From: Ophiocordyceps camponoti-saundersi (nom. inval.)
Lineage: Eukaryota > Ascomycota > Sordariomycetes > Hypocreales > Ophiocordycipitaceae
Direction of reading: 5' to 3'
DNA: 64,000 nucleotides
Assembly (NCBI GenBank): GCA_003339415.1
Contig: PDHQ01000125.1
Coordinates: 30,391 to 94,390 of the forward strand
Position 1 is the stretch's first letter, and the number at the start of each line of letters is the position of its first letter. The position numbers were made by a program, and so were the translations under genes. Shown here one piece after another: positions 11,301 through 26,014 of the stretch. The notes under the pieces were generated by a model, which did not search any database, was not told the origin of the DNA, and worked only from the letters and a program-made list of their open reading frames with translations.

Positions 11301-14300
11301 GTATAAGTAGTAATATTTAAAGCTAATAGTAAGTTATATAAAATATAAAAGTAGGCGCTAAAAATAAGAAAAGTAAGAATAAGGCTATTAGGGCTAGTAG
11401 TATTATTTATAGCTTTTATAGCTATTTATAAGATTATAATATTATTAGTTTTAAAATTAATTTCTTATTAAAATATATTATACGCTTATTAAAAAGGGGC
11501 GTAGGTATATTTAACTTTACTTATAGCTTAATATACCTTTATAAGTACCTTTTTATAAGATAATCTAAGGAGTTTAGTATTTATATAAAACTCCTCTAAG
11601 GTAAAGTTTATACTAGCGTTATAAGAAATAATATTAAATAAGCCTTAGTAAGTATAAATCTAATATTTATAAAAGGTATTTTATATATTTATAATTAATA
11701 TATTTTATATAAAATATATAGCTTAGAATAAGGTAGCTTTATTAATAGCGTATAAAACTAGCTTACTACTAAGGTAAAAAATATTAATAATAAGGGAGTA
11801 GTTAAAATCGTAGTTATCTTTAATAGAGAACTTAAACTAATATAGTTTAGCGTTATATAACTAATATTAGTAATAAAAACGTTAAATTAAGTTAAGGGCC
11901 GCTAATAAGATATCGGAAAAGCTAGCTTTTTAAAGAAGGTTATAAAAGCGTTATATATATAAGTAGCCGAAATAGCGGTATAATTAGCATAGTTTATATT
12001 CTATATAGTATAATGCTAATTCTTATTATAAAATATTAAAAAAAAGATATCCTTACTTCTATATAATAGGGACTATAATACCGTTATATCGGATAATAAT
12101 ATCTTATATATTATTATAGAAAGCACGGAGGCGGTTAATATCCTTAAGGTAAAAAAGGAAAAAGGTAGAGATATTAAGGATATAGTAAAGGACTTTACTA
12201 AGTAAGTTTCGTATAATAATAATACTAATTAATTTCGTAAGTTCCGAGGAGCTAAAATAGATAGCGTTATTAGTAAGGGTTTAATTAATTATTATACGAG
12301 GGTATTCTCGGATATAAGCTTTTACTTATAGCTTTCTAATAGTTAAAGTTTTAATAGCTCCTATATCTTAAAGCTTACTTTAATATATTATATAATATAT
12401 ATTAAAAAAGAGGAACTATTTTATAAAAGTATTAAAGGCCTTAATATTATAAATATTATCGCTTATAAGATAGTATATATAGGTAGTAATAATAAAGAAG
12501 GAGATTATAATTTCCCTATTTATAGTATTTTTATTATTTTCGGAATCTTTATTATATAACTAAAGGAATTAGGAATTTTATTCCTCGGAGCTTTTATATA
12601 AAAGGAGGAAAGTATTAAACTCCTTATCTATAAGGGGTTATTAGTTAGTTTCTTTATAGCTTATTAAGTACTATTTCCTAGCTTATTTAATATCGTCTAA
12701 GCTATAGTTAGTTAATTAGTAACTTTCCTTCTTATAAATAAAATATCTATATATTATATAAAGGATAAAGCGGCGTTATTATAGAGGTTTATTATATTAT
12801 ATAAAAGTAAATTTATAAGGATAGAAAAATAGTTAAGGAAATAAACGTCTTAGAGTTATACGAAGCTTTATATAATTTATATAACGATAGTTAGTAAAGA
12901 ACTAATTTATACCTTAATTAGTAGCGATAGTAAGGGAGGAATATAATCGGTTAATAAAAGATTCGTACGAAATATCTTAGAATATTATAGCTAATTTAAG
13001 TTCCGGGATACCTTTATAAGCTTATATAACTATTATAAGAAGTTACTTCTCCCCCTAATAGTCTATACTTAAAGCTTATTAAACTAGTCGAAATTTATTA
13101 AGGAGGGTATTAAGGGTATTTATTATAATCTTATTAAGTTATTCGCGTTATATAATATTAAATAAAAATATAGTCTAGTTTATCTAATATAAAGAATAAT
13201 TTATATAAATATTAAAATATATATTTAAAAAAGTATAGATTTTATCTTATTATTTATCTATACTAATAAAATATAGGAAATAGTCCTAAGCCTTATCTAA
13301 TAAGATATTTAGAAAAATAATATAATACTAATCTTCCGTAATATTAATTTTTAAGTAATAGCTAATAAAAATCTAAGTCTTATTAATTAGTATATTATAT
13401 AGCTTTCTAGTATAATTCTAATCTTTTCGCTATCTTTTAAGGAAAGCGGTAACCTTATCTATAGAGATTAGTTTATTCTTAACTTAATATATTAATAGTA
13501 GCGAATAGACTTATACGATATTTATTAAAAATCGAGGGATATCCGGGATAGTTAGGATCGGCGTTACTAAGGTAAGGCGTAGTAATACTAATTAATTATT
13601 ATTTATTATTTATAATATTTAAGTTATATAAATTTAAGATTATTACGGTTATAATATAATATTCTAAGGGGGCTATATTAAGATAGTAGCTAAGACCGTC
13701 CTTAATTTATAAAGCTATATAAAAGTTATATTTAATATTATACGATTTTATAATATTAATCCTAAGGAGTTAGGGGTAGTATATCTTATTATAAGTTATA
13801 GCGGTAAACTAAGGGTTATTTTATAAGTAGGAATAGGGGTTATAAGGAGTCTTATAAAGCGTTAGATAAGTATTTTATTTTTAAGGAGAGGGATATATCG
13901 TGCGACGATAATTTAAGTTAGTTTTTTAAGGAATATATAGTAAATATAACTTAGTTAGTAATAAGTCTAGCCCTTAAGTTTCGATTAGATTATATAAAGA
14001 AGGTTTTCCTTATAAAGGTTAAAATATATAATATTATATATTTATCGTATAATAAATATAGTTAATTTAATCCTTTTAGGTACTTATATAAGGTCTAGTT
14101 ATATATTTTAAAATATAGGGTTTATACTCTAAGTTTAAATATAATAAGATACTATATTTCTTTCTATTATCTTATTATATAATATAAGGGAGTTATCGCT
14201 TATAGTCTATTTATAATATTTATCGTAGGATTCGTTATCTTAAGAAATCGAAGCTATATTATTATTATATACGTTTCTAGAACGCTATTAAAAGTAATAT

Positions 14301-14570
14301 TATATAACTAATAAAAGTACTAGGTAAATATAGCTTTTTAGTTAGAACTTTAATATTAGTATATATCGTATATTACCTTAATCTTTTAATTTTAGTAGTA
14401 GTACCGGGCTAATATAGCTTTTCGGTTAGAACTTACTATTAGAAAAAGGGTAAAAGCATAAGTATTAAATAATAGCGGGCATAGGGGCTTTTCGGAGTTA
14501 TATAATAATTATCTCTTTACTTTAACTAATCTATAGTTAACTAATAATAACTAATATAACTACTAATTAA

Positions 14571-14871
14571 TATTAAGTAATTTTTATATATATATATATA
14601 AGGTAAAGAAAGTAAAGGTAACCTAAATTATATATAATTAAGATAGATATCTTTCCTACTTTATACGAGGAAGGATAGCTATATAGCTAGTTAATATTCT
14701 ACCCCCTATACCTCCTTATCTAATATAAGATATCTCCTAGCCCCTAAGTTATATAAGTTATAACTTAGGTATTAATATACGAGTCGTTATAAGCTCCTAT
14801 TATATCTAAGGTATCCTTTATATATATATCGTATAGTAAATATAAAGGGGTATAGGATAATAATACTAATA
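14571..14871 (+). repeat. A1 3' LTR
   Basis: 301-bp partner of 7563-7863; followed by TTTCC, the mutated partner of the TCTCC before the 5' LTR. Confidence 0.9.
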
Positions 14872-14876
14872 TTTCC

Positions 14877-16704
14877 CTAACTAGTAAATAGGAAATTTAA
14901 AAGTTCCTTACTAAGTTTAACTATTTTATAGCTAAAACTTAAGTCTTTTTAGCTTAGATTAAGTATATATTTTAGAATTATTTACCTGCTAACCTTAACC
15001 TAAGCTTTCTTATAAACGCTAAGAACTCTTATATAATATATAAGAAATTTTATAAAATATAAAAAATATTATATTTTACTAATAAAGGAGTTTACTTATA
15101 AAAAAGCTATATAAAAGGCTTATTAGGGCGATAAGATTATTTTAAAAATATAAAAGAAAAAGATTATAAATATAATTATAACTTTATATTAGAAAAGCTA
15201 GCTTTTAAATAAAGATAAAAAGAAAATTTAATAAGAAAATAGTATTTATTTTATTTATAGAAAGAAAGGCTATATAGCTAAAAACTACCTTAACTAATAA
15301 AAGATAAAGAGAGTTTATAAAGTTTAAACGCCCCCGCCTAATTTTATTCGATTAAATAACTTTAATTTAGGAAAAGAGTAAAATTATTATAAGGCTTTTT
15401 AATAATCTTAAAAATATTATATATAGGATAGAAAATAAAAAAGTTATTTATTATTAATAGTTAAGTTTAAGTTAATAATATTACTTTTTATATCTTTACC
15501 TTATATAATATTAAAATAAACGCTTATCTTTTAGTTAGCTATTATTTCGTAAAATAAGTAATAAAGCGCTTAAGCGCTAAGCTTATATTTATTTATCTTA
15601 TTTCCTTTATTAATTTCTAAAGCTATTAAGCTAGCTTAGTTTATAAGTATCTAATTATTACTTTAGTATATAATAAATAATATTTCCCTTAAAAAATTTA
15701 CTAAATAACTAACTACGCTTAAGATTTTTTTATTAGCTTATTTTAAATAGCTAAGAAAAATATTACTTAACCACGCGGCCTAAAAGCTAGTTTAGCTAAA
15801 TAACTTACTTACCCTTATTAAATACTCGCTTTTAATCTTATTATTAAAGAAGCCCTTTTTTACTAGAAATCTAAATCTAGCTATTTAAGTAAACGCTAAA
15901 CGCCGGAACCGCTTTCTTTATTAAGATAAGCGTAAATATTAAATCCTCTAATATTTATAAAAAAAAAGGACTTTATATAGCCTGTAAAGGAAAAAAAGCT
16001 AGCTTAAACCCTAACTTAAAATAACTAAGAAACTAATAATATAAGTAAGGGTATTTTAAAAAAATAGCTTATCCGCTAAATATAGTAAAACCCTTACTAT
16101 ATATAATATAAAAAATAACTTCGCTAATACTTATATATAACTTTTATAAAACTAAAAAATAATAATAACTTAATTATAATTATAAAGCTAAGCTTAGCTA
16201 GCTATATATATATAAAATAGGAAATATTATTCTCTTAAAAAAAGCTTAAATATATTACTTATATATATAATATAATTCCTCTAGCCTTTATATATCTTAA
16301 AGGATTTTTTAGTAAAAAGGAAGCTTATATTTTTACTAGCTATTAACTTAGTTATAATATTACTTTAAAATTTAAAAAGCCCTTAAACTTAGTAAAACCT
16401 CTTTTTTATAAAACGCTTATAAAATACTTACTTTTAAAAAAAGAGACTATTAACTACTTACTTAAGATTAAGTTTATTAAGCTAGATACTAGCCTTTACG
16501 CCGCCTTTATTCTTTTCGCGCTAAAGCTATATTTAATAGCTTAGCGTTTTATATTAACTATTAATAAATAAATAATTATTTAAAAAGTTAGATTTTACTT
16601 ACTCTTTTCTTAGAAAATATAATATTTAGCTATTAAGAGGCGAAATAGTTTTTAAAAATTAATAATATTTAAGTAATTTACTATCTTTATCTTAACCTTA
16701 ATTC
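14877..16704. other. RIP-degraded DNA, possible old retroelement
   Basis: No open frame. The interrupted plus-strand translation near 15460-15760 and 16420-16560 has a composition like retroelement polyprotein, but I find no diagnostic motif. C1 is inserted at its right end. Confidence 0.55.
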
Positions 16705-16717
16705 TAAATACTTTATA

Positions 16718-18616
16718 ATAATAATAATAATATTAATATGCTAATATATTTTATATAGCTTAGAACTATCTTATATATATTCTAAAAGGGGGAAAAATTA
16801 AAAAACTTAAAGTAAAACCCTCCCCTTAAGCGTTACCTTAGCTTTAAGTTAAACCTTATCTATACCTAGCACTCTATATATTTAATAAATTAGGTAATAA
16901 TTAATAATTAAAAAGCTAATATTTCCCTTAAAGCGGACTTTATAATAATAAAGGTATATATAAACTAAGTTTAATATAAAGTTTATATAGCTTATTTATT
17001 CTCTTAGCTATTATTTTTATTATAAATTAAATTTTTATAATTAATTAAAATAGCTTTAATAATCTTATTAATTAAAGCGTTATTAGTATAACTAAGGAAT
17101 ATATAAAAGTTTTATTATCTTATAATAAACCTTATAATAGCTAATTTTAAAGAATAGCTAAACTATTATAATAAAGCTATAAATAAATTTAAAAAAGGGT
17201 TAAGGGAGGAGGTATTATTATATTTACTTTCTAGTATTTCTGCCCCTTTTATTATTAGACTCCGGTAAGTTTTAAGGGGGGAGGAGGGGCGGTATATATA
17301 AAATTTTAATCTAAAAACCTTTAAGGTTAGGAAATATATATATCTTTCGCTTAGTCTTATATTACTCTTATTATAAGGTAAAGTTAACTTTACTTAAAAT
17401 AAAACCTTTAATAAAAAAAGTAATAATATAATTATTTCCTATAAGCTATAAGATAAATAAACTTATTTTTTATATATAAAATAATAAAGTATTTATTATA
17501 TTATAGCTTTATTATATAATATTTAGTAATATTTTAAATTAATAATATTTAAAATATTATTAAGGTTAAACTTTTAATATATATAATTTAATATTAAAAA
17601 TCTCCGCTTATATTATTATGTTTTTATTATAAATTTAGTTTATACTTATTATATTATTAATAATAATTATTAAGTATTTTTACTAAGTTTTTAAATAATA
17701 TCTTTTTATATATAATTATATTATTAAAAATTTATCTAAAAACTTAATCTTTTTCTAAAAAGCTTCCTTACCGCTTTATTATAAAGCTTATATTAATACT
17801 CTTTTTATAGTAAAAATATAACTTTTATTAATTAAGTATACTTTTTTTATAAAAGTAATAAAAAGCTATTTTAAATTTAACTAAAGCTTATAAATAATAT
17901 TTTAAAATATTATTATAATATTACTATTAGGTTATTTCCTTATTATAAAAGCTTAGCTTAATTTATAAAATCTATAATTAATATTTATTATAATTATTTT
18001 AAGGCCTTAAACTTAAAATAAAGTAATAATAAAGTTAAAGTAAATTATAAGCTATTATTTATATTATTTAAGAACTTATTTTTTAATAATTTTTTTAGCA
18101 CTTTAGCTATAATTCTAGCTTATATTAAAGGAGTTCCGCTTCTCTTAAAGCTATAAAAAAAGAGGAAATTATAGCTATAATAGCTAAAAAGATATTACTA
18201 ACTAATAGAATTAAAGTAAAAAGGGCGCTTTCCTAGACTTTTTTAAATTTTACTATTTATTAAATAATTACTTATATAAAAATAAAAGTATCCCCTAAAA
18301 TAATCTTATTAATATTTACTTTAGCTTTTAATAAAATAATAAATATAATAAACTTTTAAGTTTAAGATTATTATAATTTAAAGTAGAATTATATTCTAGG
18401 TAAAAAATTTTCGCGGTTATAATTAACTTATATAGCGTCGCCCTCCCTTTTAAAATTACTTTAAGTATAACTTACTATTATTATAAGGTAATAAAAAAGC
18501 GGAGTTTACTTATAATATAAGAATAAAAAGTTTATATTTATATCGCTATAAATATAAAGTTTATAAGATATATAAAAGTTATAATATTAATATTATAATT
18601 TATAATTTAAACTTTA
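16718..18616 (-). mobile_element. Retroposon C1 (1.9 kb)
   Basis: It is flanked by the exact 13-bp duplication TAAATACTTTATA (16705-16717 and 18617-18629). The left end is an ATA-repeat, i.e. an (ATT)n tail on the minus strand. It is homologous to C2 (26788-28660) and C3 (36696-38566). Long duplications plus a simple-sequence tail indicate target-primed insertion as for LINEs. Its 5' end runs about 35 bp further than in C2 and C3. No reverse-transcriptase motif is visible, so it may be non-autonomous. Confidence 0.8.
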
Positions 18617-19979
18617 TAAATACTTTATAGCTTTTTATATTAAGTTTAATATATTATATTAGCTTTTTTTTTATTTAGCTTTAAAGTAAAGTTTATTTAA
18701 TTTTAAAATCTTATTAATACTTAACTTTATAATTTTTTTAACTATTATATAAATATATATATTAATAATATATTAATTTACTTAAATAGTAAAAAAAAGT
18801 ATATTAAGAGGAATATTAAGAAATAATTTAACGCTTATATTAAGCAAATTTATAAAAGGATATTTAAAAACTTTTATAACTTTAAATAATTAAGGTCCTT
18901 ATTCGTGCTTAATACTATAATATTATAAAAATTTAATACTTTCTGCCTCTTAAAGTCGAACTTCGCTAAGGGAATAACCTTAAACGCGGGGTTATAGGGC
19001 GGTCTGCCTCCTAGTTCGCTATTAATACTAATAATACTTAATAGCGAGACTTAAAAGCTTAATTAATCCTAATAGCACCCGTATATAAGTAAAGGTTAAT
19101 TTAATACCGCTATTAACTCTAATAACCTATTTATTAATATTTTTTAAACCTTAATAAATCTTATCTTAAAATCTATATATAAAAAACTTATTAAAATAAT
19201 CTCCGCGTAAGATTTTCGCTCTATATAAGGTATCCTTAATATAGCGTTTACTAAGCTTTCATAGCGCTAATAAGCTTTTAAGAACTTATCTAACCTTTTT
19301 ATTATTATCTCTTACGCTATTTAAAAGTTAGTTAAGGCCGCTTTTTATAAAATAATAAATAAAAAGTTAGACTCCGCCCTTAGAGCTTTAACCTAAGCTA
19401 GCGTAATTATAAACTCCGCCTTAAACTCCGCCCCCCTTATAGCGCCTTTTATACGGCTAGTTCTAGCGAGAATAAAGAGGAAAATACTTATATTAGTAAA
19501 GAATATTTTAATAGTTAATAAAATTCTAGCGCTTATTTCTTAAAAGGTTATCTAGAAAGTTAATAAAGCTATAAGCTATTTTATAATAATTATTATATGC
19601 TAATTTCCTAGCGGTAATCTTATTATTATTTTTAATTTAAAATATAAAAACTTTATTTTTAGGGATAAATAAATAGCTTAAGCTTTTAAAGCGGAAGCTA
19701 AATATATACGCTAAACTTATATTATTATTATTAAAGGTATTTAAACCTTAGTAGCTAATTATAACTATAACGCACTATTTAGTATTATTAAGAAGGTAAA
19801 TAAGGTTAACGTAATTTAAGCGAAAGCGCTTTAACCTTAGTATATTACTAGCGAAGAAGCTTTATAAACTTATCTTATTATAAGCCTTAATAGCGTAGAG
19901 GATATAAATAAGCTTTACTTAAATAGAGTAATTATAAATATAAAGATAATTTACTATAAACTTTATAAAGACTCCGTAC

Positions 19980-20060
19980 GCTTTAAATAATATTATAAAT
20001 ATTTCTAATTTAAGTATATCGCTAAGTATTATTAAAAGCCCTCTTAATATAAATATTACG
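19980..20060 (+). pseudogene. Possible zinc-knuckle remnant of LINE ORF1
   Basis: Translation from the CGC near 19980 reads RFK*YYKYF*FKYIAKYY, which resembles RCxxC..FGHIAKYC after Cys-to-Tyr and His-to-Tyr RIP changes. It lies about 2 kb upstream of the reverse-transcriptase ghost, as ORF1 of a Tad-like LINE would. Confidence 0.4.
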
Positions 20061-22079
20061 CAGCTACCTTATATAATAGCGGAGAAGAAAACTACCTTAT
20101 ATAAAAAGGAGAAAGACCCCGCTTTTATATTTTATATAAGGGTATATATTCTATATAGTTAAAAGATTACTTAAAGTCTTAGAAATAATAAAGCTATATT
20201 AAGTTTAGCTTCCTTAATAAACTTTACTTTTTCTAATTATTATAAGCTACCTAACCTCTAGCCCTTATTTAATAATAACTTTATAAAGATAGCGAAAGCT
20301 TTATTATAGTTTTTTTAAGGAAGCGAGTATATTATAAATCCCTTAAAAATACGCTTTAGCGATCTTTTTATAGCACGCTACTTACTTAAGTCTCCTTAAA
20401 AAGCTCTTAACTTAATAATACTTATAGAGGCTATAAGCTATATAATAAACTCTATAACTTATAATTAGCCTTATAATCTTAAGCAAAGTTTATATTAGTA
20501 AACTTTATATAACTAAAATAATTATAGATAACTACTTCTAATACCTAATCCTTATAAGAATTATAATTTTATTATAAAATATTTAAAAAATTAACCGCTT
20601 TATTTAGCTTATTTTATTTAATAAAAAAAGTTATAATATTATTATTATATAAAAATTCTAGCCTAATATATATAATCGCCCTCCGCTTTCTAAACTCGCT
20701 TTTTACTACCTTATTTAAGATAAAAGTAAGGCTCTCCTTTATATATATAAATAATATAAAATTAATAACTAAAACTTTATTATAAGGCCTAATTTTACTA
20801 AAGTTTCCTTTTATAATAAGCTTTAAATATTTATTATTTACTCCTTACTATTTAAAATATATACTAAACCTCTCTTATATTTATTATCTCCTCCTCCCTC
20901 TTTATACTCCGCCTCTGCCTCTACTTTATTAATTATCCTTAGTAATTTTAATACTTATTACCCCTCTTAGAACCTTTATAAATATACCTCCTTTTACTCT
21001 ATAAAGCTTCTCTCCGCCTTTTATTAACTCCGCTTTAAACTTTTTACTTTTCCTTATAAGATTACTTAAAAAGTATATAAGCGAAGGGCTAATATTATTA
21101 ACTTATATATAATTTAAAGTACGCTTAATTATTTTCTTATATATTTTAGCTTAAACTTTAATTTTTTTAGCTTTAATTATATCTTTTTATTTATATTATT
21201 TATTACCTTTCTTTTTTTAAACTTTACTTTAATATTATATTAGAAATATTTTAATTTTAATATTTTATAAGTAAAAGTAAAAAACCGCCTTTTACTTTTT
21301 ACTATTTAAGTAAAGTTTATAATAAATATTAAAAAGTTAATAATATAGCTATATAATTAATTAAATATTATAATTAACTTAATAATTCTAAAATTATTTT
21401 AATAATATAATTTTTATTTATATTTATAATAAACTTTAAAAATTACTTTTATAATTTTATAATTTTAAATATAAAATATAATAAGTAATATTAGCGGGTA
21501 TAGCTAAACTTTAATTACTAGTAAGTATATTAAAATATTATAATATAATAAAAATTATTTATTAGAAAACTGAAAAAGGATAATTAAAAGCGATTTCTCG
21601 CTTTTATAAATAGTAACCTTAATATTATATAATTTATAGCTTAGTAAGTAAGACTTTATAGCTAAGCTTTTTTAAAGCTTATATATACTCCTTTTTTTTA
21701 ATAAGATATAGACTCCGCTTTTTAATTATCTTTCTCTAAAAAGTTAAAGCTCCTAGCTTATAAGTTTTTTCCTTATCTCTTAGAAAATACCTTATACCTT
21801 CCTATTTCTAACCTCTTCCCCTTAATAAATATTCTCTTTTAAGTTACTAAAAATAAAGTTTAATTTACTATTTTTAATATTTTATTATAAAAATCTACTA
21901 AGCTTAATAATATCCTTATTAGCTTCCTAAAAAATTATAAATAACTTTTTATAATAATTTTAATTAAGCTTTTTTAAAAATATATTACTTATAGATATTT
22001 CCTTATTTAATATTAAACTTTTAATATTATAATTCTCTAAAAAGTAGGAAAAAGCTTAAAAGTTTATTAAACTTTAAAT

Positions 22080-22580
22080 AGCTACCGCCCTATCTCCCTC
22101 CTTAATATTATAAGTAAGATTTTTAAAATTATAATAGCGAAGAAGATATCCTATATAGTAGAGTTTATAAGAATCCTATTATAAAGTTAAATAAGTAACT
22201 AGCTTAATTAGTTTACTAATAGCGCTTTATTTTTTTAAATAAAGTTTATTTATATTACTTAAAGCTTCTAAAACTTTACCTTTTTTTTAATATTAAATAT
22301 AATAAGTATTTTTAACTATATTTTATATTTTAAGCTAATAAAAATCTTTAATTTCCTTAGCTTCCTTAAATAAATTATAGCTTTCCTTCGCTTTTACCTT
22401 TTTAACCGTACCTCCTACCTAAAAGTTAATAATAAACTATTAAACTTTTTCCCTATCTTTATTAAAGTCCCTTAAGGCTTCTCGCTCTCTTTAGTATTTT
22501 TTATCTTATATATCTTATCTTTTTATAAGCGCTTAGAATAAGTAATTAATATACTTATTATTAGATTTATAAATAATACT
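22080..22580 (+). pseudogene. LINE reverse-transcriptase ghost (element D)
   Basis: Reading from 22080 gives SYRPISLLNIISKIFKIIIA, the non-LTR reverse-transcriptase block normally followed by the palm domain. In the same frame, 162 codons later (22566-22577), FINN occupies the place of the catalytic FVDD. Both Asp codons have become Asn by G-to-A change. The frame between is interrupted by TAA and TAG. The spacing and shared frame make the call firm; the protein is dead. Confidence 0.8.
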
Positions 22581-24609
22581 AATATCCTTAATATTAAGTA
22601 TACCTCTGCTTAAGTTTACTATTAGCTTAAATAAGGTTAAAATATTTATTATAACTAGGTAGCGGAGTATAAAATAACCTTCTAGCTACTTAAAAGTAAG
22701 CTTTTTTATTTTATAAAAGCCCGCTTTATTAATATAACTTTGCTAATCCTTAATAAGAATATTATTTAACTTATATAAAAAATATATATATTTAGGGTTT
22801 AAATTTATTATAAACTTTAATAAAAGCTATACTTTTATTATTTTATAAAAAAGCTTACTTATTAATAGCTAGCCTTAACTAAGCTTACTTTATTTATTTA
22901 AAGCTTTTTACTTCTTTAAGTAAGGGAAATCTATACTAAGGTTATTAAGTTTATAATTACTTTTAGCGCTATAATTTACTCCGCTTTAACCTTACTAAGC
23001 GGGGAACTTAAAAGCCTTATCTTTTAATAGCTAGCTATAACTTAGTTTAAATACCTCTATATTATTTTTAAAGTATACTAAATAACCCCTTCTTATTATA
23101 TTAAATCCGAAACTTTTATCCCTTTTATTAATATTTACTTATCTTACTATATTATTTATAGCTATTAACTCCTTTATAATAAAAAGCTTATAGCTTATAT
23201 CCGCTCCGCTTTTAAAAGAATTATTATATATTTTTACTAATATTATAAAAGTTAGCCCCGCCTTACTTATATTTCTTTTAAATCCTTTTAATTCTCCTTT
23301 ATTATTTAAATATAAACTTTAAATATTACTTTTTAATCCCTTAAAACTTTAAAAGCTTATTTTTATAAAAAATAATAACTTTGCTAAAATTTTAAAAAGG
23401 GAAAGCTTTAAAAATATAGCTAGTTTTTTAAATACTTTACTAATAAACCGCCTTAACTAAAACTTAGTAATATTTTATAAATTTATTAAAGCTTTCCGAA
23501 ATTTCTAAATAGCGCCTTAACTTAGCTTTATAATAATAAAATTAGCTTTAATAAGTTTCTTTATATTTATAATATTCTTATAATTATAACCTTTTATTAT
23601 TTTTATAATAATAAGGAAAATAAGATAATAGCTTATTTTACCTTATATTATAAACTAATTACTTATAAAAAGACGCTCTTATTAATATTTCTTATAAGTT
23701 TAATTTAAGATTATAAGAACTTTAATAAAGCTTTTAGTATAAAGCTATTATAAGCCCTCTTACTTTATAATTTATCTACTTATAATATTTTTACTAATTT
23801 AACCTTTTTTTATTATTTTATAATATTTAAATATATGAAAATATTTAAATATAAAGTTTAAGCGTAAAAGTTAATTTTTAATATTTTTACTATATAATTA
23901 TTATTATTTATTTATCTTATACCTTACTCCTAATTTTACTCCTTATTTTACTTAGCTTTACTTAACTTACTTAGCTTTCTTACCTTTTTTCCCGCCCTGC
24001 CCTTTACCTTATTCTCCGCGCTTAATAATACCTCTAACTTTTATAAGCTTATTTTTAAAGCTATTATTATCGCTTTTTATTATATATTTTAATATTATTA
24101 ATATAGATTTTATAAGAGATAATTTTAATATTTAAATAAGGTTTAGCTTAAGCTTTAACTTCTTCTCCGCTGCCTTTTTAGCTTTTATCTCCCTTACTTC
24201 CTACTCCCCCTTACCCTTTTCTATATTACTTACCTCCTTTACTTTACTTACCCTCTTAACTTTATTCGCTTTTTTCTTATCTTTTTTAACTATTATCTAA
24301 TCTAATTTATTTTTTAATATTAATATAATAAAAACTAATATCTAAGCTATTATTTTATTTTTTATTTTTAGCTTTATTTTTAGCTTTAGCTTTAGCTTTA
24401 GCGGATTTAAATAAAAAATATATTAAATCTTAATAATATTTTCTAGAATATACTTAAACTAATTAACTTTAATATAATCCGCTACCTTTTAATTAATATT
24501 ATTTTATATTTAGTAAAGATTATATATTATATTATATATAATAAATTAAAAATCTTATATTTTTAAATATATTTTTAATTAAAACTTTTATAAAAATAAT
24601 ATAATAAGG

Positions 24610-24870
24610 TTTTTTAAGCTAATAATAATAATAATAATTATTATTATTATAAGTATTTTTACTACTATTATTATTATTTTTTTTATTATAAACTCCACTA
24701 TTATTATTATAGCTATTATTATTAAAATTAGCGCCTCCGCCTTTACGCTTCTTATTATTACCTCCGCTTTCTTTTTTATATTTATTATTATTATTACCTC
24801 TGCTTATAATTTAACTATTATATTTATTACTATTATTATTATTATTATTACTCCGCCCCCCTTTTTACTT
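24610..24870. repeat. ATT/AAT trinucleotide-rich stretch
   Basis: Runs of ATA/ATT triplets are interrupted by short C-rich words such as CTCCGCC. It may be the tail of element D or an independent microsatellite. Confidence 0.55.
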
Positions 24871-25797
24871 TTTATTTTACTTATATTAATAATTATCTAT
24901 TTATTAAGTATTTTAAGGTAAATTAATATTAATATATAAAACTTTTAAAAAGGAGTATTAATAATTATAATAGTAAGAGTAATATTAAAAGTAGCTATTA
25001 AAGTAGCTAACCCCGCTAAAGCGCTTACTTAAAATATTATTATTATTTTATTAAGTTAAAGCTTTAATATCTTATTCCGCTTTTATATATTATATAAGTT
25101 AATTTAGATTTTTTCTTATTATTTATTATTAGCTATATTTAAAATTTTACTTTATTTTATACCGCTTTATATTTATTAGTAAGCTACTTAGTTATCTTTC
25201 TCCGCTAATATATTACGTTATTTTTATTATAGCAGTATATAATTTTTTTAAATATATTTATAACTTAGTTAGTATTTTAAGCTTTAATTTTAATTTTACT
25301 TTTAACTTTTAATTTTACTTATTTTCTAATACTTATACTAAGCTTTAATATAATTAAAATAATTAGCTAATTATAAGCTTATATATTATATTAGCTTTAT
25401 ATATAGCTAATATTATATAATATTATTTATTTTATTATTTTTAATATAAAACTTTATAATTAGCTAGCTAAGCTATATATATAATATAAAAAAAATTATA
25501 AAGCTTATTATAAATAATCTTAAGTATATTTATTATTATTATTTTATTAATATAACTATATAATTTTTATTATTTTCTTTTTATTATAAAAATTAAAAAG
25601 AAAATTTAAAAAAATAGGGTTAGAAATATACTTTTTTCTAAAAATAATAAAAAGAAAAAAAAAGGAAAAAAAAAAGAGGTAAAAAAGAAAAAAATATAGC
25701 CCCCCTTTTTTAATTACTAATAGATAATAAAGTAGCTACCTTATTACTTTACCTTACCCCCCCTTAGACTTTCCTTCCTTAGCCCCGCGCTATACTG

Positions 25798-25872
25798 CCT
25801 TACCTTATACCGCCTTATACCGCCCCGCACCGCCTTATACCGCCTTATACTATATTATACCGCCCCGCTCCT
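25798..25872. repeat. Ten-bp tandem repeat TTATACCGCC
   Basis: About seven units with period 10 (TTATACCGCC, variants CCGCACCGCC and TTATACTATA) form an isolated C-rich patch. It contains a surviving CpA. No gene overlaps it. Confidence 0.8.
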
Positions 25873-26014
25873 TTCGCCTTACGCTTTATAAACTTTCCTT
25901 TTCTCTATATTTCCCTCCTTATTTTACTTTTCTTATATTATTTAAAATTATTTTTAAGTAATAAGCTTATTATATTATATTACTATTAGCTACTATTATA
26001 TTTTTATATAAGCG

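Larger units (their letters stand above)
7563..14871 (+). mobile_element. LTR element A1 (7.3 kb, RIP-inactivated)
   Basis: Two 301-bp direct repeats (7563-7863 and 14571-14871) start with TATTAAGTA and end with CTAATA or ATTAATA, consistent with TG...CA termini after RIP. The flanks TCTCC (7558-7562) and TTTCC (14872-14876) fit a 5-bp target-site duplication with one C-to-T change. The same element occurs at 36279-46071, where the 5-bp duplication is exact. The 6.7-kb interior has no open frame, and I could not recognise its coding capacity, so the superfamily is open. Orientation is taken from the internal promoter-like segment at 8268. Confidence 0.85.
18630..26009 (+). mobile_element. Degraded LINE (element D) and flanking repeat DNA
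   Basis: The plus strand carries non-LTR reverse-transcriptase motifs at 22080-22577 and a probable zinc-knuckle ghost near 19980-20060, the order expected of a fungal Tad-like LINE (ORF1, then endonuclease/reverse transcriptase). Exact ends are not visible. The stretch 24100-25700 is mostly simple sequence and unassigned. Outer limits given here are those of the unassigned block, not of the element. Confidence 0.6.

Noticed and set aside
8980..14500. Copia or gypsy pol in element A
   Set aside because: I searched for the reverse-transcriptase and integrase signatures in interrupted translation of parts of the interior and found none I could defend, so the superfamily was left open.
24610..24870. 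CRISPR-like array
   Set aside because: Trinucleotide repeats without spacers in a fungal genome; simple sequence.
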